DNA from: Lepisosteus oculatus
Lineage: Eukaryota; Chordata; Actinopteri; Semionotiformes; Lepisosteidae
Assembly: GCF_040954835.1 (NCBI RefSeq)
Contig: NC_090707.1
Coordinates: 25,996,570-26,060,569 of the forward strand
Reading direction: 5' to 3'
DNA: 64,000 nucleotides
Shown here: positions 45,298-57,147 of the stretch, piece after piece
How the letters are laid out: each line of letters begins with the position of its first letter
Position numbering within the stretch: position 1 is the stretch's first letter
Translations under genes and position numbers: made by a program
Notes under the pieces: generated by a model
The model's input: the letters and a program-made list of their open reading frames with translations, nothing else
Told to the model about the DNA's origin: nothing
Databases searched by the model: none

Positions 45298-47469
45298 ATC
45301 AAATCAAATCAAATCAAAGTTTATTTATTAAACGCACAACAATACAGCATGCAGCAGTAGTTGCTGGCAATTAAATGTCTTTTCTGCGAGCTCACAAAAA
45401 TCACAAAATTGAGGTTATGAAAATAAGGTTACATAATAATAGTAATTGAATAAAACTCAATATGAGTAGAGCTGCTATGTGTCCATGGTGCATGCAATAT
45501 ATACAAGTAGTGCAGTTATGCTTAATACAGTGAAAACTGTGTGTCCATGTAACCATTATAGGTGATTTGCTAAAGGAGCTGCAGGTTGGCTATTTAGCAG
45601 TCTTATTGCCTGGAGGTAGAAGCTGTTCCGTAGTCTGTTGGACTTGGACCGAATGCTTCAGTACTGTTTAGGTGTTAGTGGGGCCAGCAGGGGGTGCTCA
45701 CCCTGTGGTCCATGTGGGTCCTAATGCCCCAGTATAGTGACGGGGACACTATACTGTGAACAGGCGTCGTCCTTCAGATGAGACAAAAAATGAGGTCCTG
45801 AATCTCTGTGGTCATTAAAAATCCCAGGGCGAGTCTCGAAAAGAGTAGGGGTGTAACCCCAGTGTCCTGGCCAAAATTTCCAATTGGCCCTTACCAATCA
45901 TGGCCTCCTAATAATGGCCCTCTATGAATTGGCTACATTACTCTGCTCTCCTCCCCACTGATAGCTGATGTGTGGTGAGCGTTCTGGCGCACTATGGCTG
46001 CCGTCGCATCATCCAGGTGGATGCTCCACATTGGTGGTGGTGGAGGAGAGTCCCCATTACCTGTAAAGCGCTTTGAGTGGAGTGTCCAGAAAAGCGCTAT
46101 ATAAGTTTAAGCAATTATTAATTATAATTATTACCTGAAGGTAGGAGGGAAAACAGTTTGTGACTGGGATGACTGGGGTCCTTGAGAATGGACCTGGTCT
46201 TCTTCAGACATCTAGCTGAGTAGATCTCCTGGATGTTTGGTAGCTCACAGCCGGTAATGAGCTGCGCTGACTTCACCACCCTCTGCAGAACTTTGCGATC
46301 CCGGGTGGAGCAGTTCCCATACCAGGCAGTGATGCAACCAGTCAGGATACTCTCAATAGTGCACCTGTAGAAGTTGGCCTGGATATGTGATGGTATGCCG
46401 AACTTCTTTAGCCTATGGAGAAAGAATAGGCGCTGCCGTGCTCTTTTGACCACGGTGTTGGTGTGGTGGGTCCAGGTTAAGTCCTCTGAAATGTTAACTC
46501 CCAGGAACTTAAAACTGCTGACCAGCTCAACTGCAGTCCAATTGATGTGATCTCCTCCCTGGTGTTTCCTATATTCCACAATCATCTCCTTAGTCTTGCT
46601 GATGTTCAGAGAGAGGTTGTTCTCCTGCCACCATACCGCCAGGGTTTCAACCTCCTCCCTGTTTGCAGACTCTTAACCATCTTTGAGCAGGCTGATGACT
46701 GTTGTATCATCCGCAAACTTAATGATGGAGTTTGAGTTATGCCTGGCAACACAATCATGGGTAGATAAGGAGTAGAGGACAGGGCTAAGAACACAGCCTT
46801 GGGGAGCTCCAAGTTTAGAGTCAGGGTAGAGGATATGTTGGTGCCCACCCTCACCACCTGCGGACGTTCCGTCAAGAAGTCCAGGATCCAATTACAGAGG
46901 GAGGTGTTCAGTCCCAGGTCCTGGAGCTTGATGACAAGCTTTGAGGGCACTATGATATTGAATGTTGAGCTGTAATCAACAAACAGCATTCTCACATATG
47001 TTCCTTTCTTATCCAGGTGTGAGAGGGCAGTATGAAGGGCAATGGCAGTAGCATCTTCTGTTGACCTGTTCTAGCTATACTAGGGTCTAGGGTGATAGGC
47101 AGTGAAGAGGTGATGTATGCTTTGACCAACCGCTCAAACCACTTCATGATAACTGATGTGAGTTCAACAGGCCGGTAGTCATTTAGGCAGCTACCTCTGG
47201 GTTTCTTAGGTATAGGGACAATGGCGGTTTTCTTAAAGCAGGAAGGAACTACAGACTGAGCTAGAGAGAGACTGAATATGTCCGAGAAGACATCTGCCAG
47301 CTGGTCTGCACATGCCTTCAGAACGCTGCCAGGGATAGCATCAGGGCCAGGAGACTTGCGTGGATTGGTCTTTTTAAAAACTTTATACACATCCGCTCTG
47401 GATATGATCAGTGGGTTTCAATCTTGGATTTCTGGAATCTTCCTGACTGGATCTGCATTACTGCGTGAG
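45298..47469 (-). mobile_element. CR1/Rex1-like LINE, 5'-truncated, with nested SINE
   Basis: The minus-strand 3' end carries (TTTGA)n-type repeats at 45298-45320. Coding fragments are [52 protein letters not shown] and FKFLGVNISEDLTWTHHTNT, with frame changes. Same family as 23170-25535. A 5S-SINE interrupts it at 45668-46127. Confidence 0.85.
45668..46127 (+). mobile_element. 5S-SINE, 5'-truncated, nested in LINE
   Basis: The body starts at ggtgttagtggggccagcag and runs to gcgctatataagt and an AT-rich tail; the 5S head is absent. LINE sequence resumes with ctgaaggtaggaggg, which continues the interrupted phrase (gaatgcttcagtactgttta) on the left. Confidence 0.85.
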
Positions 47470-47770
47470 CATGAACCCGAGAGTGCTACAGAACTTTCAA
47501 CATTCAAAAGTCAAAATGTAAACATTTGAGAAACTGCTCAAAACCGTTTAAACAGCATAAAAGCGACAGAGCTACATTTTTATAATCAGAGTTGTAAAAA
47601 ATGTGAAAATAACGCTATTGATATGTAATTGTAACAGAACAGATCAATTCGTCTCAGGCAAAAGGTTGTAACATTGAATATCTGATATTGTTACCTTTTA
47701 TTTACGATTAAAAATGATCCCTATCATTTTATTTAGGAAGAATGCTTCTTTCTTCTTCGGATTTGAGATT

Positions 47771-47955
47771 GGAACGTCACCGCCCTTCTCTGTCAATAGC
47801 AGGGATCGCAGCCGCTGGGCTGAGGACAGATTTCCCTTTAGCTCAACTGGCTGGGTCCCTGTTGAGTGACGCCGGAGGCCCGGGTTTGAGTTCCCAGCGG
47901 TGGGGGGCCGACCCGAGACGAGGGCACAGACCCACGTGAACCCGAGAGCGCTACA
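47771..47955 (+). mobile_element. tRNA-like short element, 5'-truncated
   Basis: Contains tttagctcaactggctgg (box A), gggtttgagttcc (box B-like) and ends gaacccgagagcgctaca. It shares its structure with 45124 and 3684. Confidence 0.75.
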
Positions 47956-47959
47956 AGAT

Positions 47960-48580
47960 GAACCTCAGGAAAAAAATCCATTCTGTTTACTTACAACTGC
48001 TGAGCAATGCACGATGAGTTGGAAAGCTGTTCAGTCTTCATTATTTACATGCACATCAGGTAGAAATGATTACAAATGACTTCTTTTCTGCATTTTGGAG
48101 CAAAGTTATTTAATAGTTGTTAATCATTTTCATATTAACATTTTTGATCCTAGTATTACGTTTTATCTGTACCGATAGGATTGATTAATTACCCGATGAA
48201 AGTATTGTCATTAAAATAATCGATTTAATTATTCTTCATTCTCGATTTAGGCATATTGTCATCAATATGAGCCTACACAAATGATAAGACCATATTTGTA
48301 ATAATATTTTTGTAAATTATGTTTGCTGTATTATTGTACATTTTCTCTTAATTATTTCTCAATATAAATAACGATTAGGTTTTATTAAACGGCTATTTTC
48401 AAATAAACCAATGCGTTCATTATGGGTACGGGTATCCAAATTATTGATTTGAAAAAAAAATGCCCCAAAAACTTTCTGTGATAGGAGTACCTGCTGTTCC
48501 AAGTAAATTGAATTGCATTGCATTCTTTTCAGATTTATTTTGTTTAAAATCTTCCTCTTCTAGATATCTCGGTTTTCATA
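47960..48580. other. Intergenic, AT-rich
   Basis: Nothing recognised between the tRNA-like element and the DIP2 promoter region. Confidence 0.4.
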
Positions 48581-48589
48581 TAGTTCCAG

Positions 48590-49006
48590 CCAGAGGCGCC
48601 TGGCCCATCACGAGCGAGCTTGTTGTGCACGCGCACAGTTCTCAGTGCTGCTGCTGCTGCAATGGCGGCACTGTAAGCGAAAGGTGGAAGAAGGTGGCTT
48701 GACTTGAATGACTTTTTAAAAATCTTTGTACGGAGCCAGAAAGTAAAAGGTGATACAGGAAAGGAGCTAAACGCTTAAGATTGTGGGTAAAAAGGCAAGT
48801 CACTGGCAGGGCGATACGAGCGGTATTTGTCTCTCTATTTTTTGATTAGTCGGAAACGCATTTGCAATTTGCAGTTCGCCAGTTTGACTTGCATCTGTAT
48901 GAAATAACCACCACCCACCACTCGCTCACATACAACTAAGCGAGGAGGTGATTTCATTTTTAGCCTGTTACCGTATTGTCTCGAACCGAATCGGACGCGC
49001 TCCGCC
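48590..49006 (+). promoter_or_regulatory. Promoter / 5' UTR region of DIP2 gene
   Basis: GC and CpG rise sharply compared with the flanks (ggcgcctggcccatcacgag, cacgcgcacag), ending at the DIP2 start codon in a good context (cgccATGG). Transcription start is not resolved. Confidence 0.5.
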
Positions 49007-49130
49007 ATGGCTGAGAGAAGTTCCACTGGATTACTAATGATGATGTTTGAGCCCACAGCTGCGGCAGCTATGACTCTCCCAGCGGAGGTTAGGGAGAAAC
49101 TGGCAGAGCTGGAGCTAGAGCTATCCGAAG
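49007..49130 (+). CDS. DIP2-family protein, first coding exon (partial gene)
   Basis: DIP2 (disco-interacting protein 2) proteins are large, with an N-terminal DMAP1-binding domain and two AMP-dependent synthetase-like domains. This exon encodes MAERSSTGLLMMMFEPTAAA followed by LPAEVREKLAELELELSEG, ending in phase 1 before gtaagc. All vertebrate DIP2 paralogues have this N-terminal LAELELELSEG block at an exon end. The LPAEVRE wording is closest, from memory, to DIP2A, but the paralogue is uncertain. No later exon was found, so the remaining 15 kb is probably intron 1, which is long in this family. Confidence 0.85.
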
Positions 49131-52100
49131 GTAAGCATCGGTCTTTGGGCAGTATCAGCGTGAAGAAGGACAATCGGGTTGTACGCCGTGCAGTTATTTT
49201 GTGTAGCCAATAATAGTTATGTTGCTGTTTCAGTAAGGATTGCTGGCGTAATAGGTGTAAATCGATGTCATTTACACGGTAACCGATTTGTGTGCAAAAG
49301 CAGCACATTGGAAGCGTCTTCATTACCCATATGAAGTAATCTCTTCTATACTTAATCTTGAGTGCCAGTTATTAACTAAAAAATGATTTACCAATCCTGT
49401 AAACAGTTATTGTATAAATGGAAGCCAGCACCTCGGTTTGTCTCCCTTCTTTTCCAGTGGGATTGTTTTGCTTTGACAGTGTTACTGATCTTTGAGCAAC
49501 GATGTATTTTTCCTTCGGTTTGGATTTTTTTTTTAGTCATGTAAGAATAGTCTTGGCATTTGTGGAGAAGACATAACATTTGGATCTCAAACAGGCTGTA
49601 TACGATGAGGAGGAACTAATTATTCCACAAACTGCATTTTAATGAAGACAGTTCTGAATCAAGGTGGCGTAAGAGATGCACATTTGTGAATTCCAGCTTG
49701 GTACTGTTCGTAGTCCGACGTAGGGGGGCGACTTGTTAGTCATTGACAAAGCTCCCATCATTACGAATGTCTCTACACACGTAATTCTATTTTGGCACTC
49801 GTTTGGACTCTTTTTTTGGTCTTCTATCAGTTCTCAAAAATAGGAGCCTTGCTTTCTGTTCCGCTGTGAAATTATCTCAATTCGTACTAGGTCTTGAAAT
49901 CTTATACTTTAGATTTGAATTGTAGTAGATTGTATTAAAATGTGAATCCATGCGCTTTTGAAAGTTTTTAGTTTTTTGGAAAGCGCCTTGAGATCACAAT
50001 TGGTCATGAAAGACGCTGTATAAAATACATGCTAATTTTGCCTGTGGTCAGCAGCAACCTTCAGGCGTTACCGCCACCTCAAAGGGAGCCATTTACTTTC
50101 GGTGCTGTTCTTTTAAATAAATAAAGGGGGAAAAAGCTATTAACATACGAAGGACAACTGAGCGATTTTCCAGCTGTCTTGATAGTGCAACATTAATAAT
50201 TAAAACATCAAATATTTTATCATTGGCAAAATTATTCTTGCGTCACCCTGGGATAGAAAGTGAAGTAGTCACCATACAGTACGTCGTTACCCTACTTGTT
50301 CTTTCTCTATTTGTTTTCCTTCACCCGTCTTGGAGGCGTCCGAAAAGACACATCCTATTGTATGGAAAGGGGGGACTGAGTTGGAGAGGTCCCCAGCGAG
50401 TACCGCCAGCGTTTCACAATCTGTTTCCGCTGGCTGACAGAGCTCACCATCCTCAGAGTACAAGCCGCTCTCTGTTCCAAAAACAACCTCGGTACTTTCT
50501 AGCCCATTTCTTTAACAAAAATGGTGGTTCGTTATATTCCATCTGTGATTTTTTTAGAAACATACAGTACAAGGAGCGCGGGGAAACTTAATTGACAGAA
50601 ATTTGATTTTGAAGATCGCAGTCTCGCAAGAAAGAATATGGTTGTCTATTACTTGTTGCACAGATGAAACAATAGCCATCTCCGGTTCACTGATGTTGAG
50701 TGTTTTGTTACAGCGATATAGCTGCTTATTATAAATATAATTATGAGCACATTCGTCTAGTTGTCATGTAATTATGATTAATGCTTATTTGAAACTTATG
50801 TCTGCTATGTGTAAAATACTGTGGGGCGTCTCGACAACGAACACAAATAAATGCGCAACCATACACAGAGATCAGTTGGGGAACTGGAGTACAAAATACG
50901 AATTTAAAATAGGTTTTGAGTAGGACTACTGAACAGCATCACCTATGAAATTGTTCAAGGATTGATGAGGCAAAACTTTAAGTGTAATTAGGCCATATTC
51001 TATGTTTTAAATTGGGAAACCAAATCTACCAAATGTGAGGTTAAAGTGGCGTCAAATAACTCCGAAATAAAATGTCAAAATGAATACTAAAAACATGGGA
51101 ACAGCGTAACCGAAAGCTACCGATCTCTGTAGGTGTGGATTGCCCATACCAACATCTTGACAGTGCAGTTGTTGACTAAACAATGCATGCTGTTACCCAC
51201 AAATACATGTCGTTACATACGTAATCAGAAAAGTAAAGTACATTTCTATGTGAATTGCATCGTTTAACACTAAATCATTAAATGACTTGTGCATTTAAAT
51301 ACAGACTGCTATCAGAATTATATTGGTTTATATAAATTGTTAATTATTAATATAAACATATACAGAAACTTAAAGCTCAGTCGATGTACTATCCCAAAGA
51401 ACACTATGGAGTTGCTAATTCCTAAGTGCCAGTACTAATGTGAAGCTGATAATGACGTTTTTGATGATGATATAACTTGATAATGTCTTATAATCAAAAT
51501 TTTTCAATTTGTAAAAAATAATAAAGAGAATGAAAACAGCAACAAAAATCAGAAATTAAATAAAAATGTCCTTATTTTGTGGAGTCATTAAAGCAGAAAA
51601 GAGGTACTTGTATCATAGAGATTAGATTTAGAGTATCTAAATACATAAATACAAAGATAATCACTGATAGTACTACTACTGAAGTGATAAACTCTGCTTA
51701 TTATGGTGTTGTTTTTTACTTAGTCATTTTAAATGTCCATCTTTTTTTGTTGTTGAAAAACTGCAAAACTCTAGTTCAACCTTTTAGATTGAAAATGAAG
51801 AAAACCTGCTATAGAAATCAACACTGCTATAGGATTTTATGTGGTTCATTTTTGCCGAGTATTTCTTGTGTGCTTGGGTGAGGTGATGAGGTCATGTTGG
51901 GTTATTTGTTCTTAAAGTCTGGAAGATGTTTTGGCCTCATGAGATGTCTGGGAGAATTTGGAGAATGTTTTTATTTTGGAAAGTGAAACTGGGTTACAGA
52001 ATGAAAAATTTTAGTAAGAGAAGTTCAAATGATAAAAGGGGGTTTTCTAGAATGTACAAAAGTTATGTTTCATGGGAACTGAAAATTGTAATCAAAACAT

Positions 52101-52500
52101 TCCCAGCACTCACTAGAAGTACGCTTAAAATTAAAAAAAAATGTAATGGAAAAGGACCTGGTAGGTTCGGGAACTTAATTTATCAGAGCGCATTCATTTG
52201 TCATTATGGCCCTTTGAATAAAGAAGATCATATTTGTGTTCCAAACCTAAGCACTATTCCCACCTCTTTATTTTGCGTACTATAAGTGATAAAGTAATTA
52301 ATTGAATCTCTTCACTAGGGTTTGTAGTGTGGGACACATGCTATACACACAACCTAAAAACTACATCATTCATTATGTATGTCAGATTGACACTTTTTGC
52401 CGTGTGCTAAATGAATATAATGTCTGAGATGATAAAGACACTGAAGTGTAAATACAAACTTCCAGCATGCTACCTGTGTAGTGCTTCTGTAAATGTGCTG
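49131..52500. other. Probable DIP2 intron 1, proximal part
   Basis: Mostly unassigned. A LINE-tail-like fragment (gaaagcgccttgagatcaca) sits at 49970-50035. A fragment at 51625-51708 is an inverted copy of 58734-58817. No exon found. Confidence 0.45.
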
Positions 52501-53315
52501 TTCCAGTGGCTATCAAAAATATTTACCCCCTCTACTTTTTTGCGTTTTATTGTGTTGCAATATGGAAATAAGAAAATAACAGATTACATAAGTATTGACC
52601 ACCCTTGTGTCAGTATTAGGTAGAGGCTCCTTGGCAAAAAATACAGCTTAGGTCTTCTTGGCTCTAACAGTTTTGTTATTTTGACATGTGGAGACTGTCA
52701 TGTGACATGTGGAGACATGTGGAGTTATTTTTGTCCATTTACAAAATTGTTTTTAGTAAACAAAAAACAAGTTTCTTCAAGTTGGATGGGGACTGCTGGT
52801 GAAGAGCAATTTTTAGCTCCAACAAATGCAGCAAATACCCCATAACATGATGCTGCCACCACCATGTGTCACATTAGGGATGGTGTTTTCAGGCTGATGT
52901 GTGGTGTTATGCTTGCACCAAACATAGGGCTTAGTGTTCAGGCCAAAAAGGTCAGCTTTGGTTTCATCAGATTGTAGAATCTTTTTCCATTTGGTGTCCA
53001 AGTCTCCCACATATCTGCTGGCATACTGTAGTTGAGATTTGATGTAAGTGTTTTCAACAATGTCTTTCATTTTGCATTCTCACATGAAGCCCAAATTTGT
53101 GAATCATTAGGCAATTGTTGATGTTTGCACAGTTTCTTCCATCTCAGTTGGGGAAAAAAACTATAATAACTTTACAGTTGTCCTAAGTTTCTTAATGGTC
53201 TCCCAGTCAAATACCCTCTATCACCCAGATACTCAGTTTTTGAAGATGCCCCATTCTATAGAGATTCACAGTTATGCCATATCTTCTCCATTTCTTTATA
53301 GTGCAAATTCTTATA

Positions 53316-54945
53316 CAGTGCCTTGCGAAAGTATTCGGCCCCCTTGAACTTTTCAACCTTTTGCCACATTTCAGGCTTCAAACAAAAAGATATAAATTTT
53401 TTATTTTATGTGAAGAATCACCAACAAGTGGGACACAATTGTGAAGTGGAACGAAATCTATTGGATTTTTGAAACTTTTTTAACTAATAAAAAAATGAAA
53501 AGTGGGGCGTGCAAAATTATTCGGCCCCCTTGCGTTAATACTTTGTAGAGCCACCTTTTGCTGCGATTACAGCTGCAAGTCGCTTGGGGTATGTCTCTAT
53601 CAGTTTTGCACATCGAGAGACTGAAATTCTTGCCCATTCTTCCTTGCAAAACAGCTCGAGCTCAGTGAGGTTGGATGGAGAGCGTTTGTGAACAGCAGTT
53701 TTCAGCTCTTTCCACAGATTCTCGATTGGATTCAGGTCTGGACTTTGACTTGGCCATTCAAACACCTGGATACGTTTATTTGTGAACCATTCCTTTGTAG
53801 ATTTTGCTGTATGTTTGGGATCATTGTCTTGTTGGAAGATAAATCTCCGTCCCAGTTTCAGGTCTTTTGCAGACTCCAACAGGTTTTCATCCAGAATGGT
53901 CCTGTATTTGGCTGCATCCATCTTCCCCTCAATTTTAACCATCTTCCCTGTCCCTGCTGAAGAAAAGCAGGCCCAAACCATGATGCTGCCACCACCATGT
54001 TTGACAGTGGGGATGGTGTGTTGAGGGTGATGAGCTGTGTTGCTTTTACGCCAAACATATCGTTTTGCATTGTGGCCAAAAAGTTCGATTTTGGTTTCAT
54101 CTGACCAGAGCACCTTCTTCCACATGTTTGGGGTGTCTCCCAGGTGGCTTGTGGCAAACTTTAGACGAGACTTTTTATGGATATCTTTGAGAAATGGCTT
54201 TCTTCTTGCCACTCTTCCATAAAGGCCAGATTTGTGCAGTGTAAGACTGATTGTTGTCCTATGGACAGACTCTCCCACCTCAGCTGTAGTTCTCTGCAGT
54301 TCATCCAGAGTGATCATGGGCCTCTTGGCTGCATCTCTGATCAGTCTTCTCCTTGTCTGAGCTGAAAGTTTAGAGGGACGGCCAGGTCTTGGTAGATTTG
54401 CAGTGGTCTGATACTCCTTCCATTTCAAGATGATCGCTTGCACAGTGCTCCTTGGGATGTTTGAAGCTTGGGAAATCTTTTTGTATCCAAATCCGGCTTT
54501 AAACTTCTCCACAACAGTATTACGGACCTGCCTGGTGTGTTCCTTGGTCTTCATGATGCTCTCTGCGCTTTCAACAGAACCTTGAGACTATCACAGAGCA
54601 GGTGCATTTATACAGAGGCTTGATTACACACAGGTGGATCCTATTTATCACCATCAGTCATTTAGGACAACTTTGGATCATTCAGAGATCCTCGCTGAAC
54701 TTCTGGAGTGAGTTTGCTGCACTGAAAGTAAAGGGGCCGAATAATTTTGCACGCCCCACTTTTCATTTTTTTATTAGTTAAAAAAGTTTCAAAAATCCAA
54801 TAGATTTCGTTCCACTTCACAATTGTGTCCCACTTGTTGGTGATTCTTCACATAAAATAAAAAATTTATATCTTTATGTTTGAAGCCTGAAATGTGGCAA
54901 AAGGTTGAAAAGTTCAAGGGGGCCGAATACTTTCGCAAGGCACTG
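53316..54945 (-). mobile_element. Tc1-like DNA transposon, complete, copy 2
   Basis: 1630 bp with the same inverted ends and TA target (53314-53315 and 54946-54947) as copy 1. It is inserted in an older Tc1. Confidence 0.95.
53535..54554 (-). CDS. Tc1-like transposase, intact (second copy)
   Basis: 339 residues with the same DD34E triad (D152, D243, E278) and the same paired-like DNA-binding region as the copy at 41095-42114. Residue 100 is T and residue 161 is H here (A and N in copy 1); neither is a catalytic position. The uninterrupted frame and near identity indicate recent amplification. Its transcription direction opposes the presumed DIP2 transcript. Confidence 0.95.
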   Translation of the reverse strand: MKTKEHTRQVRNTVVEKFKAGFGYKKISQASNIPRSTVQAIILKWKEYQTTANLPRPGRPSKLSAQTRRRLIRDAAKRPMITLDELQRTTAEVGESVHRTTISLTLHKSGLYGRVARRKPFLKDIHKKSRLKFATSHLGDTPNMWKKVLWSDETKIELFGHNAKRYVWRKSNTAHHPQHTIPTVKHGGGSIMVWACFSSAGTGKMVKIEGKMDAAKYRTILDENLLESAKDLKLGRRFIFQQDNDPKHTAKSTKEWFTNKRIQVFEWPSQSPDLNPIENLWKELKTAVHKRSPSNLTELELFCKEEWARISVSRCAKLIETYPKRLAAVIAAKGGSTKY

Positions 54946-55199
54946 TATCTTTCCCATTTGGTGCTTTTAAGCTACCTTATCACACATTTGCCTCTCTTGT
55001 TTTCATGATGTAGGTTTTATTGGGAGCTGTACTACTGACTGTGGGACCTCAAACAGATAGGTGTATCTAACCTGAACGCACATGAAGCGCCACAGGTGGA
55101 CTCCATTCCACTAGTTAAGTGACTTCTAAACACAGTTGGTCACACCAAAGTATGTCTGGAAGTGTCTTATCAAAGAGGGTAAATAATTATGCAGAAAGT

Positions 55200-55345
55200 T
55201 TTATATCTTTATATAATATATGATAAATATATAAAATATATAATATTTTTAAACGTATTATAATATGTATATATATTATAAATATAATATTTTATATATA
55301 TAATATAATGTAATATTTATATATTTTTATTGTATTTATAATTAA
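55200..55345. repeat. AT-rich low-complexity tract
   Basis: Repeated tatataatat-type sequence within the right part of the old Tc1. Confidence 0.7.
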
Positions 55346-55509
55346 TTTAGATGAATTGTAGAATGTTGTTTTCACTTTTTCATTATAGAGTGTTTCATGT
55401 TGATCACTGGCAAAACATCCAAATTATATACAGTACATTATAATTCCATATTGTAGCACAATAAAATGTTAAAAAGTCCAAGTGGGTGAATACTTGATAA
55501 CCACTGTGT

Positions 55510-57145
55510 ATTAATATCTGCTGCTGTGTATTTTTACTTCATTTTTCATGTGGAATTTCACTTTCCACAAGTTCTGTGCTACATGCTTTGCTCATGTGTT
55601 CAGAGTTCTTTAAAATTAAAGATCGAGTCCTTTGCATGAATGGTTGTTGACTTTCCACTGAAGCAAAGTGTTGCTGCAGTGCAGATTAAACTCAGATTAA
55701 ATGGCTGTGTCATAGCTTTCAAGAGTGCAACAGTCTTGATATAATTTAACACTTACCTGCTTTTTGTCTGTCCCTGTGCTGAGGCAAAACAATAATCTTT
55801 AAGAAAGTGCTGCATCACTGATTTAAAGCATCTTTGTCATCATTAACATCTCCTAGACAATTTGGGGAATAAATTATTAGGGCAAACAAAATGTGACAAT
55901 ATACATTATATAGCAAACAAAATTATAGGATGTATAGTAAAAAGGATAGAATATTCAATTAAAGGATGTTATGTTAAAACTATAATGCACTAGTAAGGCC
56001 TTGTTCAATATATTGAGTACTATTTTGATTACCATCTTAGAAAAGATACTGCTGCTTTTGAATCTATTTAGAGAAGAGCAACTAATTACGTTCTAGGGCT
56101 TAAGGGAGTGTCCTACTTTGACACTCTGAAGAAACAGTTTAACAGAGAAAACTGCGACTGGACCTAATATAAGTATTTAAAATATTCAAGTATTCAAAAT
56201 TCAAAATGTGCTTCTAAGTGCAGTTATTGGGTTATCATTATACAGATGATCTCACTTTCACATGGTGTTCTTCAATGAATAAAGTGGTAAATGAATTCCT
56301 TTCATCTGTTTTTAAATTCTTCTGCATTAATCATTTTTACTGTTAACATGAAATTAGCTGCAGTACCTCAAATTACCAAATGCAAATTTTGGGACCTAAT
56401 CTTTATGGGAAGCTAACAAATTAATTTTAGAGAAAATATGAGCCTTTGAAGATAGCATGTTTGTTGAGCCATGAAATTGCTTTCAGGACATGTAGACTTG
56501 CAGCAACAGTTGTCAGGCAATGTTCAGTTGGTAAAGTAAATGGAGATGTGTGAAATGTTCTTTTTCACTTGGGGCTTTTGACCAAGAAAAGAGAATTAGG
56601 GGAGGTTTTGGCTGAGAATATTATCTATGTGAGAGAAGCTTTAATGGGCAACAGTGAGTTAAAACTGAGGAGTTAACAAATACCTATTTAAATAATTATC
56701 TAAATCTTAAACATGCACTGTGAAAGAAGTAGGTGTTTTAATTGCTGTTCACTCACTACATGACTCAGAAAGCAGTATTTAATGATTGTAACATAGGCTG
56801 TATATTTTTGTTTGCTGCTTTCTGTAGTTTGGAAATGACAGCATTCTTGCAAGAGTTATTTTAAGGCATGGGAGCAGCTTGCAGCTGTTAGTTACTGCAT
56901 TTTGTGAAGCCACAGAAATTTCGCCCAAATCTCCTCTGAATAACAGCACTGTCATTTAATCCTGGGTTGCAAGGTAATATAAATGTTATATATACAGTTG
57001 TAAGAAAAAGTTTGTGAACCCTTTGGAATTATCTGGATTTCATGAATGGCTCCTAAAATGTGATCTGATCTTCATGTAAGTCATAATAATAAATAATGAC
57101 AGTCTTATTTAACAAACAATACACACAACATTTTACATTGTCATA
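55510..57145. other. DIP2 intron 1, unassigned
   Basis: The block at 55860-56200 (ttctagggcttaagggag) looks like the tail of an old non-LTR element. Otherwise nothing recognised. Confidence 0.35.
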
Positions 57146-57147
57146 TG

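Larger units (their letters stand above)
45124..47490 (+). mobile_element. tRNA-like short element interrupted by a LINE
   Basis: The left part (45124-45297) starts tgtaacg and has box A tagctcagctgg (45216-45227) and box B ggttcgagtcc (45260-45270). The remainder, catgaacccgagagtgctac and a final a, is at 47470-47490. The LINE at 45298-47469 separates them. Confidence 0.8.
52503..55506 (-). mobile_element. Old Tc1-like transposon, split by a young Tc1
   Basis: Outer ends are cagtggctatcaaaaatatt (52503) and its inverted partner tacttgataaccactg (to 55506). The transposase is degenerate: 52813-53070 on the minus strand retains [10 protein letters not shown] and [11 protein letters not shown]. 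This is a different Tc1 subfamily from the nested element. Without the insertion it would be about 1.37 kb. Confidence 0.8.

Noticed and set aside
46547-46735. + strand frames within the LINE at 45298-47469
   Set aside because: They are shadows of the minus-strand reverse transcriptase.
48835-49323. 162-codon minus-strand frame over DIP2 exon 1
   Set aside because: It is antisense to the well-supported DIP2 exon and has no recognisable domain.
51926-52285. 119-codon + strand frame in the DIP2 intron
   Set aside because: No known domain, no splice context, and no sign of conservation could be judged.
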